The notes: a model not told the origin generated them from the sequence alone. Shown: positions 12,514-25,869, counted from the stretch's first letter. The stretch: 64,000 nucleotides of DNA from Carnegiea gigantea (GCA_029747015.1 JAKOGI010000433.1:401001-465000); one strand, 5' to 3'. Program-made: numbers and translations.

Positions 12514-12548
<35 letters not shown>

Positions 12549-15485
12549 TTTAATAACCTTGCAAAAACTTAATTTTGAGTTACGAAAAATCGTTATCGTT
12601 ACGAAGCGTTTTATTCACGAACCGAACTTATTTCAGCCGCTTTGAAGCCCCAACAAGTTGCCTATTAATCTAACTCATTATCATGGTTAAACTTAACCAT
12701 GATTAGCTTAAACAGGTGGCTTTACTAGATAAAATTTCAACCAAGTGTGTTGATTAGTCAAAATACACACAACTCAATCCAAAGCTCACTTTCTCTCTCC
12801 TCTCTCACCTCCCTCACAGCAGCAGCTGGGCAGCACTTCTTGGGTGTTTTTCGGCCATTTTTTCAGCCAGCCCTGGTGGTTTCTACCCCCCCAACATCCT
12901 AGTACCTCAAGCTACCATCCTCCATCATCAAAACCACTAAACGTCATCTCCATCTCAACTTATTTGCAATCAAAGTGAGTAATCTTGAAGTTTGTTCATG
13001 TTGATTTTTATTTTTATTTTTATTTTGATTCTTGTTTTGATGTTTGTGATCATTGGTCATGATGTTTTGATAAGAAATAAGAGTTTGACCATGGTGAAGT
13101 TGAGCTTGAATCATGCTAGGGTTTAGGGATGATCATGTTCATACATGCTTAAGTTAAAATCATGTTTATAGATTGATTATGATGATTATGATGATTATTT
13201 TGCATTCGATTTTATAATATTTAGTTTTATTGATGATTATGATGATTTTTTGGTGATTTGGAATGATTTCAAGTGAAGATTTATGTGAAAAAGGAAGAGA
13301 AAACTAAACCAATGAAGGCTAGAAATTTTAGGAAAACATGGCAGATTTCAGGATTACACTGGTAATGATCGATACATGGAAAAATTATGATTTTTGGTGG
13401 GTAGATAGTTCAGCATGTTATGGCTTTTGAATCGCCTTAATCCGAGGTCTGTGGAAAACGTTATGATCGTTTTACCAAAACTGTGCAGATTGGACCCAAC
13501 ACTGACATACTTGTGCTTTAGCCCCATTTTGGGAATCGTATTGTGGGAATCGTGTTTTGTAGGGCACATGAAAGTTTTTTGGGACTTCTTAATATTTTCA
13601 TATTGGGGTTTTAGGTCTCCATTTGAGGTCTAGGGTAAAAGTTATGAATTTTTGAAGTGAACTGACCTGCTTTGGTGCAAATTGGGCTGTTATTGTAATT
13701 TTTGTGCAGCATATACTTGGAGGAAAATTTAGAAAATTTTATGGCAGATTGTCCATATTATTTTCAAATTTCCTATAATATTTCATGAAGTTTGGTTAAG
13801 TATTTTGAGTTTGATGATTTTTGGAAGCATTTTGGGTAATTGTGTAAAGAGCAATAATAAAGATTGAGTGAGTTTGATAATGCATTCATTTTGTGTATTT
13901 GGGCCAAGTAAGGTTATTTAAGGGGGAAATGAATATTTATGGACTTTCAGGAGCTTTTAGCTTGATCAATGAGAAAAAAGAAGACAACTATATAATTTGG
14001 GAGCTTGTTTATGAGCTTTGAATTATTTATGGATTTTACAAAGAAAACACCAAATTTAGTGAGCTTAATAGCTTCTTTTGAGGTCAATGATTCATTGGGG
14101 TGGAATTCTATATCTAATGGATTTATGAATGAAATATGAGAAGTGGGGAGAGTTGTGACCCAAAAACCATATTTATCAGACCAAGTTATTGCAGTTTATC
14201 CTATTTTGAACTAAGATATATCTCTCTTGGCCTCAAACCTTTATTACTCACTCACTTCAGAATGTATCAAATATATATTTATCAGGCTAATCTAGTGTAC
14301 TCGCTGTTATCTTGAATCAAGCTATACATCAACGAGCCTTAAACCCGTATCAGCAACCTATCTCAGAAAAGGCAACAACCAATCCCTCATTTGTCACCAT
14401 CAAGGCCTTTTCCTTTGTAATCTCATTTGTCTTACTGTTGTCTATTTTACTTTCATTTACTTTATATCAAATTTAATTACTTTCACCAATTTAGTCTTGA
14501 AGTTATATTGAAATACCAAAGTTATGTATACTATTTCATTACTCAATTCCTATTATGCGTACTTTTACTTACTCAATTATGCGAGTAAGGATCATTTACT
14601 GACTACACATACCTACAATGACAATTATGAAATAGAGTCGAGGCCTAGTTATCGTTCCCTATTATGCATAAGTATTATCAAGTCAGAACATATTTATCAA
14701 GTCAGATGATTTTTTTTAAAGACTCAAGGCACGTCCATTGCCTGTATCTTCAGAAAGCATAACATGTTTATCAAGTTACAACTCTTAATGAGTTTATCAA
14801 TGAATCAGTTTATGAAGTGATTTGCCATTTAACTTGTGGCCTCGTCAATTATCATTTATAGGGCATCAGTCCATCATTTACCCAGGCGGCTTCAGGCTAA
14901 CTCTTGATCAAATTAGCAAGTGTACACCTATGTATAGATCATATCATTGCAAGGGGTTCACATCTAGATAATAATGAGCAATTCAATTTCATATTACTTT
15001 CATTTTGATTGTTATTGCCAACTAAATGAATTGTAAAAGCAGGTACCCATCAACAGTTTTTCTCTGCTTATTTTACAATACAAGAATGTATGTACTGAGT
15101 TTTTGCTCACATTTTCAAATTGTTTTCATGTTTTTTATTTTAGCAAGCCCTTTTCGCAACCATCAGATGCTTACAGTGGATTCAGCATATCATGAATATT
15201 GGGATCGACCTCAGGGTCAACTTAGGTCTATGCTCAATATACTTATGTAGTGTGAGTGGGGTTAGCAAATGGTATGATTTAGTCGATTGTATTGAAGTTG
15301 AACAATTATGGACTTCAGTCTTGGAGTGTTTCAGTTTAATAGATATTGTGATTTGAGTATGATTTGCAAGATCAAACAGATTCAGTGAGCCTTGTCCTTA
15401 TCCGGACGGCAGTAGTGCCTCTATTATTAAGTCTTTCACTGCAATTTTTTGTAAATCATGTCATTAGCATTTTGGAGGCGTTACA
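12138..15485 (+). repeat. F1b 3' LTR
   Basis: 3348 bp, TGTAATAACCC to GGAGGCGTTACA, followed by target duplication CTTTG (15486-15490). Compared with the 5' LTR it lacks 31 bp after TTTTAG at 15143 (5' LTR 7367-7397), a loss bounded by two TTTAG copies. ORFs at 13354-13633, 14524-14709 and 15026-15250 are LTR sequence. Confidence 0.95.
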
Positions 15486-16673
15486 CTTTGCAAGCAATAA
15501 ATGAATAGTGCCCAAATAGAAGTACGGAGTTAAAGTAGATGATAGTAAAAATATGAACATAGCGATGACTGAACTATAAGTAGAATGGGTCAAATATGCT
15601 TAGGAAGAACTGCAAATCCCACAATAACGCATACCGGGGGTCATTATAGGCTCCATTATAGAAACAAAGAATTAAACGATTATGATTGTCATGGTTTGAG
15701 TCACCTATAAGAGAAGTTGCTCAGATGTGTTTAAAGGACTCCCACAGACCACATATGAGGTTTTTCATAAACACTTCATTACAAATCAAGAGAATGTTAG
15801 TGGTAAAGAAATGATGCGCCTGAACAATTCAAGGTAATTAGGGCAAAAATAAGTCAATGATAGAAAGTAATGGGAGCATTGCAGATGTAAGGTCTTAGTG
15901 TCAAGACCAGGTAATTCCTATACATGGCAGCTTAATCTTACTTGTACCACCCATATAACGCCAAGTAGCACACCATAAGCTACTAATTATTATCACCATA
16001 CATAAGCACTCATTGTAATGCTCATCTCATATTAGTTCACCTCAAAGATATTGCCCCACAAGACATTTCTTTATCTAGAGGTTTACATCTAACTTGACAC
16101 TGTATTAATCCCTTAAGAAGTTGCAAATGGCATCCCCACATCGGGTTTCAACCATGACTGTACTCAAGATCAAGTATATTAACACACCTCAATAAAACTC
16201 TCAAATCCTGAGGTAAAACGAACAGAGTTCTGCCTAAAAACTGACTAAAACCTAGCCTAAAGCTTTACAATAGATACCTGAAATGAAGAGAAACACTTTA
16301 ATAGCTCAACGGCCACAGGCCGGAGTTCATAACTCAACGAGTCACACACCTGGGGCGCACGATAGCAAAAATTTAAACAAATGAGAGATATAAAACATAC
16401 AATATAACTCCCAGATAAATGAGAGCATGCCTCACTAACAGGTGATCCAAATGGTTCCACATTCCACTTTGCTCATGCTCGAATCTCAAGATATTACCAA
16501 ATGATTGAGTCACCCAAATGGAAATGGTTCCTTAATATATGCCCATACATATGAACTTATAGTCAATAGCTCATTTAAATGATCCAACATAACTCATACG
16601 CACCTTGATAGCTAACTCATAAACACTTCATAACTCACAGTAGGCCTTAAAATCTCAGCTCTGATATCAAATC
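15486..16673 (-). mobile_element. F1a internal region, 5' part with primer site
   Basis: Continuation of F1a beyond the F1b insertion. Together with 1132-4265 it gives a 4.3 kb internal domain, against 4.4 kb in F1b. On the minus strand the primer site at 16655-16673 reads TTTGATATCAGAGCT, with two changes from the tRNA-Met complement. The conserved leader block lies at about 16196-16268. The ORF at 16257-16460 (minus) is shared with F1b but lies in the leader and has no recognised domain. Confidence 0.85.
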
Positions 16674-19600
16674 TATAATGCCTCCAAATTGCTAATTACT
16701 TTATTCATAGATAACCGTAACAGAAGACCTAATAATGAAAGGCGCTACTGCCGTCCTGATAAGGACAAGGCTCACTGAAACCATTCAAACTCATGTTCAC
16801 AATCACAATATCTATTAAACTGAAACACTCCAAGTCCAAAGTCCACAATAGTTCAACTTCAGTACAATCGACTTAATTGTATCATGTGCTAACTAGCACT
16901 CTACACTACACAAGTATATTGAATATAGACCCAACTTGACCTTGAGGTTGATCCCAACATTCATGCTATGCTGAATCCACTGTGAGCATCTGATGACTTC
17001 TAAAAGGGCTTGCTAAATAGAGAAACATGTGGCACTTTATCACCTAAAATGGAAAACATGAAAACAATTCGAAAATGTGAGCTGAAACTGAATACATGCA
17101 TTCCTGTATTGTAAAATAAGCGTAGAAACAGTGTTGATGGGTACCCGCCTTTACAATTTATTTAGTTCGCAATAGCAATGGAAATGTAAGTAACATAAAA
17201 CAAAATTGCGCATTATTATCTATAAGTGAACCCTTTGATAGATATGACGATCCATTAGTAAGTGCATACCTGCTAGGTCGATCGGGAACCCTGGCCTAAC
17301 ATCGTGACACATCACTGATTGAAGGGTCGTCGCCCTACCACTGACGGGGTCGTTAATTATGTGGTAAACCTCTAATTAAACTGATTCATTGGTATGCTTA
17401 CCAGATGACGATATAACTTGATAAAATGTGCTGAATCTTAAAGATACAAGAAATGAACGTACCTTGAGTTCTTAAAATGGATTTGAACTTGATAAATATG
17501 TTCCGAATTGATAAAACTTATGCATAATGGGAAACAATAAATTAGGCCTCGACTCTGTTTCACAAATGGAATTGTAGATATGTGTAATCAGTAAATGGCA
17601 CTCGCATAACTTGTAACTTTGATAGAAATTCAGTAAGTAACTCACATAACTTATAAGATAGGTTCTGCAAAGATAATCCCAAAATGGGATAACTGAAAGT
17701 AATTAATCTAATATAAAGTTAAATGAAAGTAAAATAAACCACAATAAGATAGATGAGATTAAAAAAGAAAAGGCCTTGATGGGTATAAATGCATTGACCA
17801 TAAGAGTAAATGATTCTTGGCAATAGGCCTTCATGATGGTTATAATGAAAGATTGATTTTTTTTTTTTTTTTGATACCTCTGAAACGAACTGATAATACA
17901 GATTTAAGGCTAAGAGAGATGTATCTTGGTTCAAAATGGCATATATAACACTAACTTGATCTAATAAATACTATTTTCTGAATCATTACTCTCCCCACTT
18001 CTCATATTTCATTCATAAGCCCAATAAATGTAGTTTTCCATCCCAAATGAGTCATTGAAAACTATAGAAGCTATTAAACTCATTAAACTTGGTATTTTCC
18101 TTTGTAAAGTCCATAACTCATAAATATACTCCCATAATACATATTTGTCTTCCTTTCTCTCTATAATTGAGCTAAATGCCCTATTAAACCCCACAAACAT
18201 TTGTTTTGCCCCTTAAATGACCTTCTTTGGCCCAAAATACACAAAATGAGTGCATGATAAATCTCACTGAATCTTTATTATTGCTCTTTACACAATTACT
18301 CAAAATACTTTCAAAATCACCACACTAAAAATACTCAACCAAAATTCATGAAATCTTATAGGATAATGAAAACAATATGGACAATCTACATTAAAATTTT
18401 CAGAATTTTTCTCAAAATATATGCTGCACAGAAATTACAATAACAGTCCAATTTGCACCAAAGTAGGTCAGTTCACTTGAAAAATTCATAACTTCCACCC
18501 TTGACCTCAAATGAAGATCTAAAATCCCAATATCAAAAGATTAAGAAGTCTCAAAAAACTTTTATTTGTAGCACAAAACATGATTCTCAAAATAGGGTTT
18601 CCAAAATGAGGTAGAACACAAGTGTGTTAGTTTTGGTCGAACCTGTGCAGTTCTAGCAAAACAACCATAACTTTTTCTACAGAACTCGGATTAGGGCGAT
18701 ATAAAAAGTATTTAAAAGCTAACTCATTGATCTATCCACCCACCAAAAATCAGAATTTTTAACTGGGCCGACCGTTACCAGTTTATTAGCAAAGTGTCCC
18801 CTATTTTCTGTCAATTCACAGCCACACTGTCACTGCTTTCTCCTTTCTTTTCACATAAATCCTTACCTAAAATCACTCCTTAAAGTCATGTAATGAAGCT
18901 TTGGTCCTTCCCATCACGATACTAATCCATAATACTCAATTTCACTTCATAATCATATAAATCAAAGATTCATTTCTCAATTAAATATACTTACACAAAT
19001 AACATGCTTGCCATTAAAGGAGAGCTAAACCTTGCAATATCATTAGAACCCTAGTTTATGGTCAACTTTAACTCACTTTCAAATTATTCCAAATCACCAA
19101 AAACACCATCATAATGATCAATAAGACTAAATATTACAAAACCATATACAAAACAATCCAAATCTATCACTTGACCTAAGCTAACATGATCATGGCAAAC
19201 CCCTAAACCCTAGCATGCTTCGAGCTCAATCCACAATTAAAAACATCAAAATAACTCTTGTTTTCCTCCAAAGAACATGATCAAAACCCAAATCACAAAA
19301 ACAAAAATCAAAATGAAAAGAATCCAAGTTGAGATCACTTACTTGGAGCTTAAAAAGAGAGAGATGGGGGTGATGTTTGGTGGTTTTGAGAATTGAGGAT
19401 GGTGGTTAGTGGTACAACAATGTCGGGGTGGTCGGAGGCAGCCAAGGGGCGGTGGCAGGCTTGCCGAAAGCCACCAAAAAATAGCAACAACTGGGAGGGG
19501 GAGAGGGTGGCTGAATAGAGAGAGAAAGAGGAGAGAAGATGAGTGTATGTGGGTTTTACTTGGTTAGAAATGAATCAACATAACTTGGCTAGTATTTAAC

Positions 19601-20165
19601 CTCCCATAAAGGAGCTTTTTGGCTAACCATTTTTAAGTTTAAGGTTAGATTTAAATCATGGTTAACAATGCAAGCTTCTTGGGCTATGATTGGCTTATAT
19701 GGTTTGGGCCTGGGAAGGGAAATAAACCATACGCGATAGAATTTTCGTAGCTCGAAATTAAATTTTTGCGAGGTTACAAAAATAATAATAATGGTAGTAA
19801 TAATAATAATTTCTTAAACCATATATCGAGACCTGTTATCGATTCACCCGATATTTAATCAATCAACGAAACTTGAATTAATAATCAATGAAACTTGAAT
19901 TACAAAATGGGACCCAAATGAAATATCCCCCAACCGGGATGATTAAATACGATAAATAAAAATGAAAAATTTAAATGACATAAGGTAATTCGGTAAATAT
20001 ATAAATTGAGTGTAATTGAATTAATAAACATGATTTGGTTTAGCAAATAACCATGAATGATTAAATCAATAAACATGATTAATTAAATAAATAAACATGA
20101 TTAATTAAATAAATAAATATGATTTAAATAAATAAATAAATATGGGTTAGGGTTGGGTTATTACA
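16674..20165 (-). repeat. F1a 5' LTR
   Basis: 3492 bp on the minus strand, from TGTAATAACCC-type start at 20165 to a mutated end (ATTATA for ATTACA) at 16674. The flank at 20166-20170 is ACTCG, pairing with the ACTTG (minus) at 39493-39497 as the 5 bp target duplication, although the two now lie 19 kb apart and inverted. ORFs inside (17719-17934, 18009-18200) are not genes. Confidence 0.95.
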
Positions 20166-20170
20166 ACTCG

Positions 20171-20941
20171 TCTCTTCCTTTGGCTCCCTCAGGAGAGGTC
20201 AAGGGGGCAAATGGTTTTGAGATTGATGCTAGTTCTAATAATTAGTGTGGCACGTTAGTTGAGTTAGAGGATACCTTTTTTGAGAAGCATTCTCTTGAGG
20301 AGCGTTCTGTTGTGGATTTCAGTAAGAGTACACCTCCTGATGAGCCTATTGATCCCATTTCTGCAGAGATTTCCCTTGACTTAGCTCTCATCCCTCCTAT
20401 TTTATTGCTCTCTACTTCTCTCTCCATTGTTCTTCCTTCTGTAGACCCTCTGAAGTCTACTTTTATAGAGTCTGAGCCTTTGTGCTTGGTGGTCATAGTT
20501 TAGATCAGATTCTTACTGATGGTGTCATAGATAGACTCGAGGATCATTTTGAGGTGAAGGACTTGACTTTAGGCCATCCTATGAGCTTTGATTTTCATAT
20601 TTCATTTGATTGGCCTTGCCTTGCTCATCTCCCATCCCCTTTTAGAGATGTAGGACTTCATTTTGATAATTCAAACCATTCCCAATGGTTTATGTATTCG
20701 TATTGTCACTTATTGTTAGACCATTGCCTAGTGCATCTGATTTTGCATCTATGCATCTCTCTTTTGATTGGGCTGAGATCTTTGATAAGCTCAAGAGAGC
20801 CTTGACTTGCATTTTTGTATGCATTTTATTTAGGTTACACCTCCTGTTTCTAACTATTTTCATTTCTATGAGGATTGTGCCCGCATGTTTGATAAGTTGC
20901 TTCGATCCTTAGTCGTTTTTGATTCGAGTAGTAGCTTGTGA
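20171..20941 (+). pseudogene. Element X gag-derived ORF, C-terminal half
   Basis: A plus-strand frame starting at the F1a junction continues the frame interrupted at 39493. The text is acidic and proline-rich: LVELEDTFFEKHSLEE, then PIDPISAEISLDLALIPP, and finally MFDKLLRSLVVFDSSSSL before TGA at 20939-20941. Element W (47620-48000, minus) has the matching SIDPILVKSLDLILIPSPLL in the same order. There is an in-frame TAG near 20240 and at least two frameshifts (near 20503 and 20790). It is the long tail that follows the zinc knuckle of this gag lineage. Its role is unknown and it is non-functional here. Confidence 0.65.
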
Positions 20942-22943
20942 GCTGAGATGGAGTGGCTGATGCTCTATGAACCTCCTCGACATCATATGAGTGAGGCGTT
21001 AGTTTGGATACAATTAGTACCCAACCTAATGTGATCGTTTCACCCCTTCTCTATTCTCATTTCTCTTTTCTTTTCTTTCTTTTTTGTACATAGTTGTGGA
21101 TATTTAGGATTGTGATTGTATGGATGATCGATCTTAAGGAGAAATTTGGGATTTGCTGAGCCGAGTTGGCTATGATAACACTTGATTATGTTATTGTTAT
21201 TTTGTGACTACTTGTTAGTTATGGATATCTAGGATTCTAAATAGTTGTGGATATTTAGGATTGTTTTTGTATGTTTTAGTTGTGTGTTTTGTTTTCTTGG
21301 TTTTGTGAGTTTTTTATTTTATTTGGTTTTGTTTTGTTTTATATTTTGTTTTGTTTTCTTTTTAATGTTTTAGTGGTTTTGTTTTGGTTTTGTATTTTGT
21401 TTTTCTTTTCTTTTGAGTTTTGTTTTGCTTCAAGTTTACTTTTCTTTTGTCTTTTATTTGGTGGTTCCTTGTTTATATTGGGTATTTTTTATTTTTTTAG
21501 GATGTTTTGGTAATGCTTTGTGTATTGGTGGTATGCTTTTGTAAATATCTTATTAGTGCGTTCTTTTTGTTCTCTTGGTTTTCTATTGTGTTTTTCTTTT
21601 GTATCTTGTTTTGTTTAAATTTTCTTTTTGTTTAGTTTTATATTTAGTAGCTTCTTGGTCTTGTCCTGTTTTTATTTTGGTGATTATTTGTGTGTTTGGT
21701 TTTGTTTTGGTTTTGGTTTTGGGTTCGATTTTGATTTTGATTTTGGTTTGTTTTTGATGTTGGTGGTTCCCTAGTTTGTATATAATTATGGATTTATGCT
21801 GGTCTTATGGTTGTATAACTTATCTGATTGCCTTTTGGAGTCATAGTTCCCAGAAAGAGGACATTGTGGAGTTTTGGACTAGGGGTGAGGTACCAATTTG
21901 TACTTATTTTTTTGAAAAAGGTAATTATGATCCCAAGTGCTATGTTATCGAGTTGTATGTAAATAGAGTTTGCATGATGAGATATCTAGTTGTGGATGTA
22001 GATTCGATTTTTTATAATAACCCCATCTCATATGTGTGATTTTGTGCTACCTTACTCACTTTATCGTCAATTCATAGGGTCTTGTTGTTAAGTGGCATAA
22101 GAACTTTTTGTTTGTCGAAGTTGCCTTCTATGTTTCTTGAAAAATGCGAAAAAAAGGAGAAAAAAAGAAAAAAAGGAAAAAAAACCTAAAAAAGTGAATA
22201 AAAACCCAGGCACCAATGTAAATAGCCACTATCTTTATTTCATATCTTTAATTGGCTTGAATATGTGCTATTTTACTTGATCACACATCTCTTTGGGCAA
22301 TGAAATAAGTGCTTTGCACATTCTAATGAAACCTTTTTTTAGGGAAAACCCAAATATTTGTAAGTCAAGTGGATATTATTATTCTTGAAAAAAAAAAGAA
22401 AAAAGGGGAAAAATTAGAGCAAAGAAGGTAATTAGTCAAGGAAATGGGATTGTGTCAATGTTAACAACTTGATTTATATGGGTTGCTATGCTTTTGCACA
22501 TGCACCAAGGTGTATATATCATTGCATATTGTGCGTGGGGTGAAAAATGAGAGTCGGGATGCTTCCCTTGACTTAGTTATCTCTTGATTGTTCATTCTAT
22601 TTATATATAATTTGGGGATTTGGTTACCAGGGTATTATAATTGCTTAAGTCATGTACATAATTACCCATTACTTGTATGTATGTTCATATTTTGAAAAAA
22701 ACCAAAAAGATTTTCCTTTGTCTTTGAAAAGATTTTTTGTGGGTATTTCATTCGAAAATCTTCACGAGACCTCACTCATCCAGTTGGGAAACTGAGAGGT
22801 TTAAAGGGCTCGTTGCATACGCTAAATGCAACCGTGATTCGTGCGAAAGTGAGTTAGGATTTTTTACTTCTTATTTTCCATTTCATTTTGGGTAGTTTCA
22901 TTGTTTTACTCAAGGACGAGCAAAATATTTATGTGAGTGTATT
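20942..22943 (+). mobile_element. Element X 3' noncoding region
   Basis: 2 kb without coding support. 21280-21760 is T/G-rich (TTTTGTTTTGG-type), 22140-22190 and 22385-22410 are A/G-rich simple sequence, and the frame at 21776-22039 has no recognisable domain. At 22910-22925 CTCAAGGACGAGCAAAA, a motif commonly found just before the 3' LTR in Athila/Tat elements, precedes a poor polypurine tract. There is no reverse transcriptase, RNase H or integrase between gag and the 3' LTR. Confidence 0.6.
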
Positions 22944-23234
22944 TGTTCACGCCAAAAATACGGTATTTTTGCGATACCTTTATACCTAATTTATGCTTGA
23001 AATAATTATTATATTTAAATTTTTATTTTGTTTTGTTTCATTTTTGCAGGTGCTAAAAATCAGGAAAAATTGTGAAAGAAATGATGGAAAGAGAGCAAGA
23101 AAGAAAATTTAAAAAAAACCAAAATCCACCCAGTTCCCATGCTCAGCTCACGTACTTACCCCACATTTCTCCTTCTCTCTCTTCTCTCTCGATCCAGCAG
23201 ACCAAAGAACCCCCACATCCCTCTTCATCTCTAA

Positions 23235-23286
<52 letters not shown>

Positions 23287-24475
23287 GATCAGGCACCACA
23301 ACAACACCACCATTGACACCACCATCACCACAGTCCTCCTCATCCACTTCACTATCTCTCCATCAGCCAACCCATCATCATCAGCACCATCCACATCAGG
23401 CTCAATCGAAGGGCCGAGATTGAAGGGGTTTGAGTATAAATCAAGGCTGCGGCGCATGGAGGTAGGGAGTCTAGGTTTTAGTTGAAGTTTTCAGGTTTTA
23501 ATTTTTAAGGTTTTTAGTTAATTTCTATTACAGTTTAGTAATTTAGGGCCTGGATTTGTTTTCATCTATTCGAATTTTGAATGTTAGATTCATTTTTTAG
23601 ATTGCAATTTCGTATATTCAAAGCTTAATTTGTTAATTTGGGTAGTTTATCACAATCTTCAATTGTAATAGCATTTTTGGGTTTGGTTTTGATTAATTTC
23701 AATTTTTCCCCTCCCTTGTTTTTGCTCTTTTTGAAGCTTTAGTAGTGGCGTTTTTGCCATTTTTAATGAGCTTGGAAGCTCATTTGTTGCTTAGTTCTGA
23801 GTTACTTGATGGTTGAGTTCAACATCCCTTCCCCTTTCCTATCGTTCTATTCTATCCTGCTTCTTCTTTTTTTTTGCTTGAGTGCCATGCGTTGGCATCA
23901 TCTTGGTTGAATTGGTGTTTGTCTTGAGTTCGTTCAGTCTGAGCTCTGTCCCTTCCCCCCATTTTTCGGTTCTCTAGGTTATGCATCGTGATCTAGGTTG
24001 TGCAGGTTTGAGTTGGTTTGTAGATACTTGATTATCAACATTGTGAGGTGGGGTGAGCTTAGTTTGGTAAGGAAATGCCTATCCCAGTTTCCTTGGCCTA
24101 GCAAAACGGACTTTTTGCTCCCTTTTCTCTGTTTCATTCAGTAAGTATTTTGTTTACTCAACCTTGTTAAAAATCTAGTTTCGCTATTGGTTTGGTTTCT
24201 TTTTCCTTATCTTTTATTTAGATAATGTAATGAGTTATATTGGAGTTTGCTCTATTATCTTCAAGTTTGCTAGGCCTTATGAAATCATGTGAGTTGTTAA
24301 TGATTAATTAGATTAGCTTTTCTTGCGATGAATATGTTCCGTTTTAGCTAGAAATGAATTAGATTAATAGTTTATGGCAATAATTTCATCCTCATCCCTG
24401 AGGACACGACCCTCAAGTATTAAGATGATAGCTGTATGCTTGTGGCTTTAAAATTACACTCCAAATGCTCGTACA
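22944..24475 (+). repeat. Element X 3' LTR
   Basis: 1532 bp, TGTTCACGCC to GCTCGTACA. It matches the minus-strand LTR at 40465-41953 along its length and is followed by CTAAG (24476-24480), the duplication that also flanks the other LTR. It contains a (CT)n tract at 23238-23284, which explains the Ser-Leu and Arg-Glu repeat frames at 23072-23485. Confidence 0.9.
23238..23284 (+). repeat. (CT)n microsatellite in X LTR
   Basis: About 23 dinucleotide units; the homologous LTR has a shorter GA tract at 41650-41671. Confidence 0.95.
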
Positions 24476-24480
24476 CTAAG

Positions 24481-25746
24481 CACATCAATCATAGAGGATA
24501 ATTGCTTAATATGCTCATCTTGCTTTTGTTGTGCCAATAGCATACTCTCCATCATGGCCATTAAGTTAGATTTTTGAGGTGCTTGTTTAGGGTAGGGTGG
24601 TATTTGAAATCCGGGGATGGTCTAGCGTTCAATTAAGGCACAAGAGGGATGTTAGACCTATATGAAAAATTAAGGTGATTCCTTCAACCCAGATTGTAAG
24701 TGTTGAAAAAAGGGTCATTGGCTGGTCTAGGTTTATAATTGTTGACATATTGACTTGATCACTAACATCATGAGCAAACAGACCCCAACTTGGCAATTCA
24801 TAGTCAAAGGATCAACAGAACCACAAATTTCCCATGGTGGGGAAAGGGCATTTGAATTAACAGAATTCACATTCAAATGTCTCAACCTTTGAGTTGTGAC
24901 ATCCACTTTATTTAGAAAGTAAAGTGAGAGCATCAAGTTCCAAGTTACCTCTAACCCTCTTGGGTTGGCTTCTCTCATTGGACCATTGGTTATTAAGTGC
25001 TATATCCTCAATCAACTTATAGGCCTCATCTTCTGTCTTGCTCATCAAAGTGTCACCCGCCACCGCATCTACGATAGACTGCACCGGGTGAGTGACTCCA
25101 TTCAAAAGGTTTGAATGATCATCCACTTTTAGAGTCCATGATGTGGGCATAACCGCAATAAATCTTTAGATAGCTCCCAAGCTACATCTAGTGTCTCGTC
25201 CTCCCGTTGGGCAAAAGTTGTGATTTGATTCCTTAAACTTGCTGTCTTGTTAGAAGGAAAGAACTTAGCAAAGAAAGCCTTCGTGAGCTCATCCCAGGTG
25301 GTTATCGACTCTAGAGGCAATGAATGAAGTCGTACCCATGCCTTGTCCCTTAATGAAAATTAAAACAATTGGAGTCGTATGGTGTCAGTTGAGACTCGAT
25401 TGAGCTTCAAAGTATCACACACCTCTAAAAAGACCGAGAGGTGGAGATTGGGATCCTCTATCGGGGTGCCTCTAAATCGAGATTGTTGCACCATGGATAT
25501 AAGAGCCGGTTTAAGCTCAAAATTATGAGCTTCCATAGTTACCCTTATAATACTTGAAGTGATCCCATAGATACCCAGGGTAATGAAATCCCAAACTGTC
25601 CTTCCTTAATCTCTTCCACCTGCTGCCATTTTTGAAGAAGTTTCTTGGGCTTTGAGCCTCTACTTCTCGAGCCTTAGTTTCTTCCACCTCGAATGAAAAG
25701 TCCTTTCTATCTCTGGATCGAATTCAAAAGGGAAGTGACTTTGCAT
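24481..25746 (-). pseudogene. Element Y gag (Athila-like), interrupted by X
   Basis: Minus-strand gag relic. From an ATG at 25744-25746 the frame reads PFEFDPEIER, then NFELKPALISMVQQ, DPNLHLSVFLEVCDTLKLN and FSLRDKAWVRLHSLP. These match the retrotransposon gag domain. It continues through ITTWDELTKAFFAKFFPSN, RNQITTFAQREDETLDVAWE and LLRLCPHHGL (25129-25320) to DEAYKLIEDIALNNQW near 24990. The C-terminal part (24480-24600) reads MESMLLAQQKQDEHIKQLSS. Stops and frameshifts occur near 25690, 25350 and 25130. At 24481 the frame stops at the X target site and resumes at 41959 on the opposite strand. The protein forms the capsid-like particle in active relatives. Confidence 0.85.
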
Positions 25747-25869
25747 AAAAATGGGGAAATCTTCTAAGCACCACCACAACCATTACGAAAGCAAATTTAA
25801 AAAAAAAACAAAGAAAAAGAAAACACTTAGTCAATCTATAAAGGACGAACTCAACATTTGACAAATTGA

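Larger units (their letters stand above)
4271..15485 (+). mobile_element. F1b: complete LTR retrotransposon (chromovirus-like) nested in F1a
   Basis: Structurally complete element of 11,215 bp with TG...CA LTRs (4271-7739 and 12138-15485), a tRNA-Met type primer site, a polypurine tract and perfect 5 bp target duplications CTTTG at 4266-4270 and 15486-15490. The LTRs (3469 and 3348 bp) together exceed the 4.4 kb internal region. The internal region holds only decayed pol traces, so the copy was either mobilised in trans or has decayed since. The LTRs differ by substitutions and small indels visible in the first 100 bases. It sits in opposite orientation inside a member of its own family. Confidence 0.95.

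Noticed and set aside
23072..23485. 137-residue ORF with Ser-Leu repeat and the 104-residue Arg-Glu repeat ORF opposite
   Set aside because: Both come from the (CT)n tract in the X LTR; the homologous LTR at 40465-41953 does not keep them.
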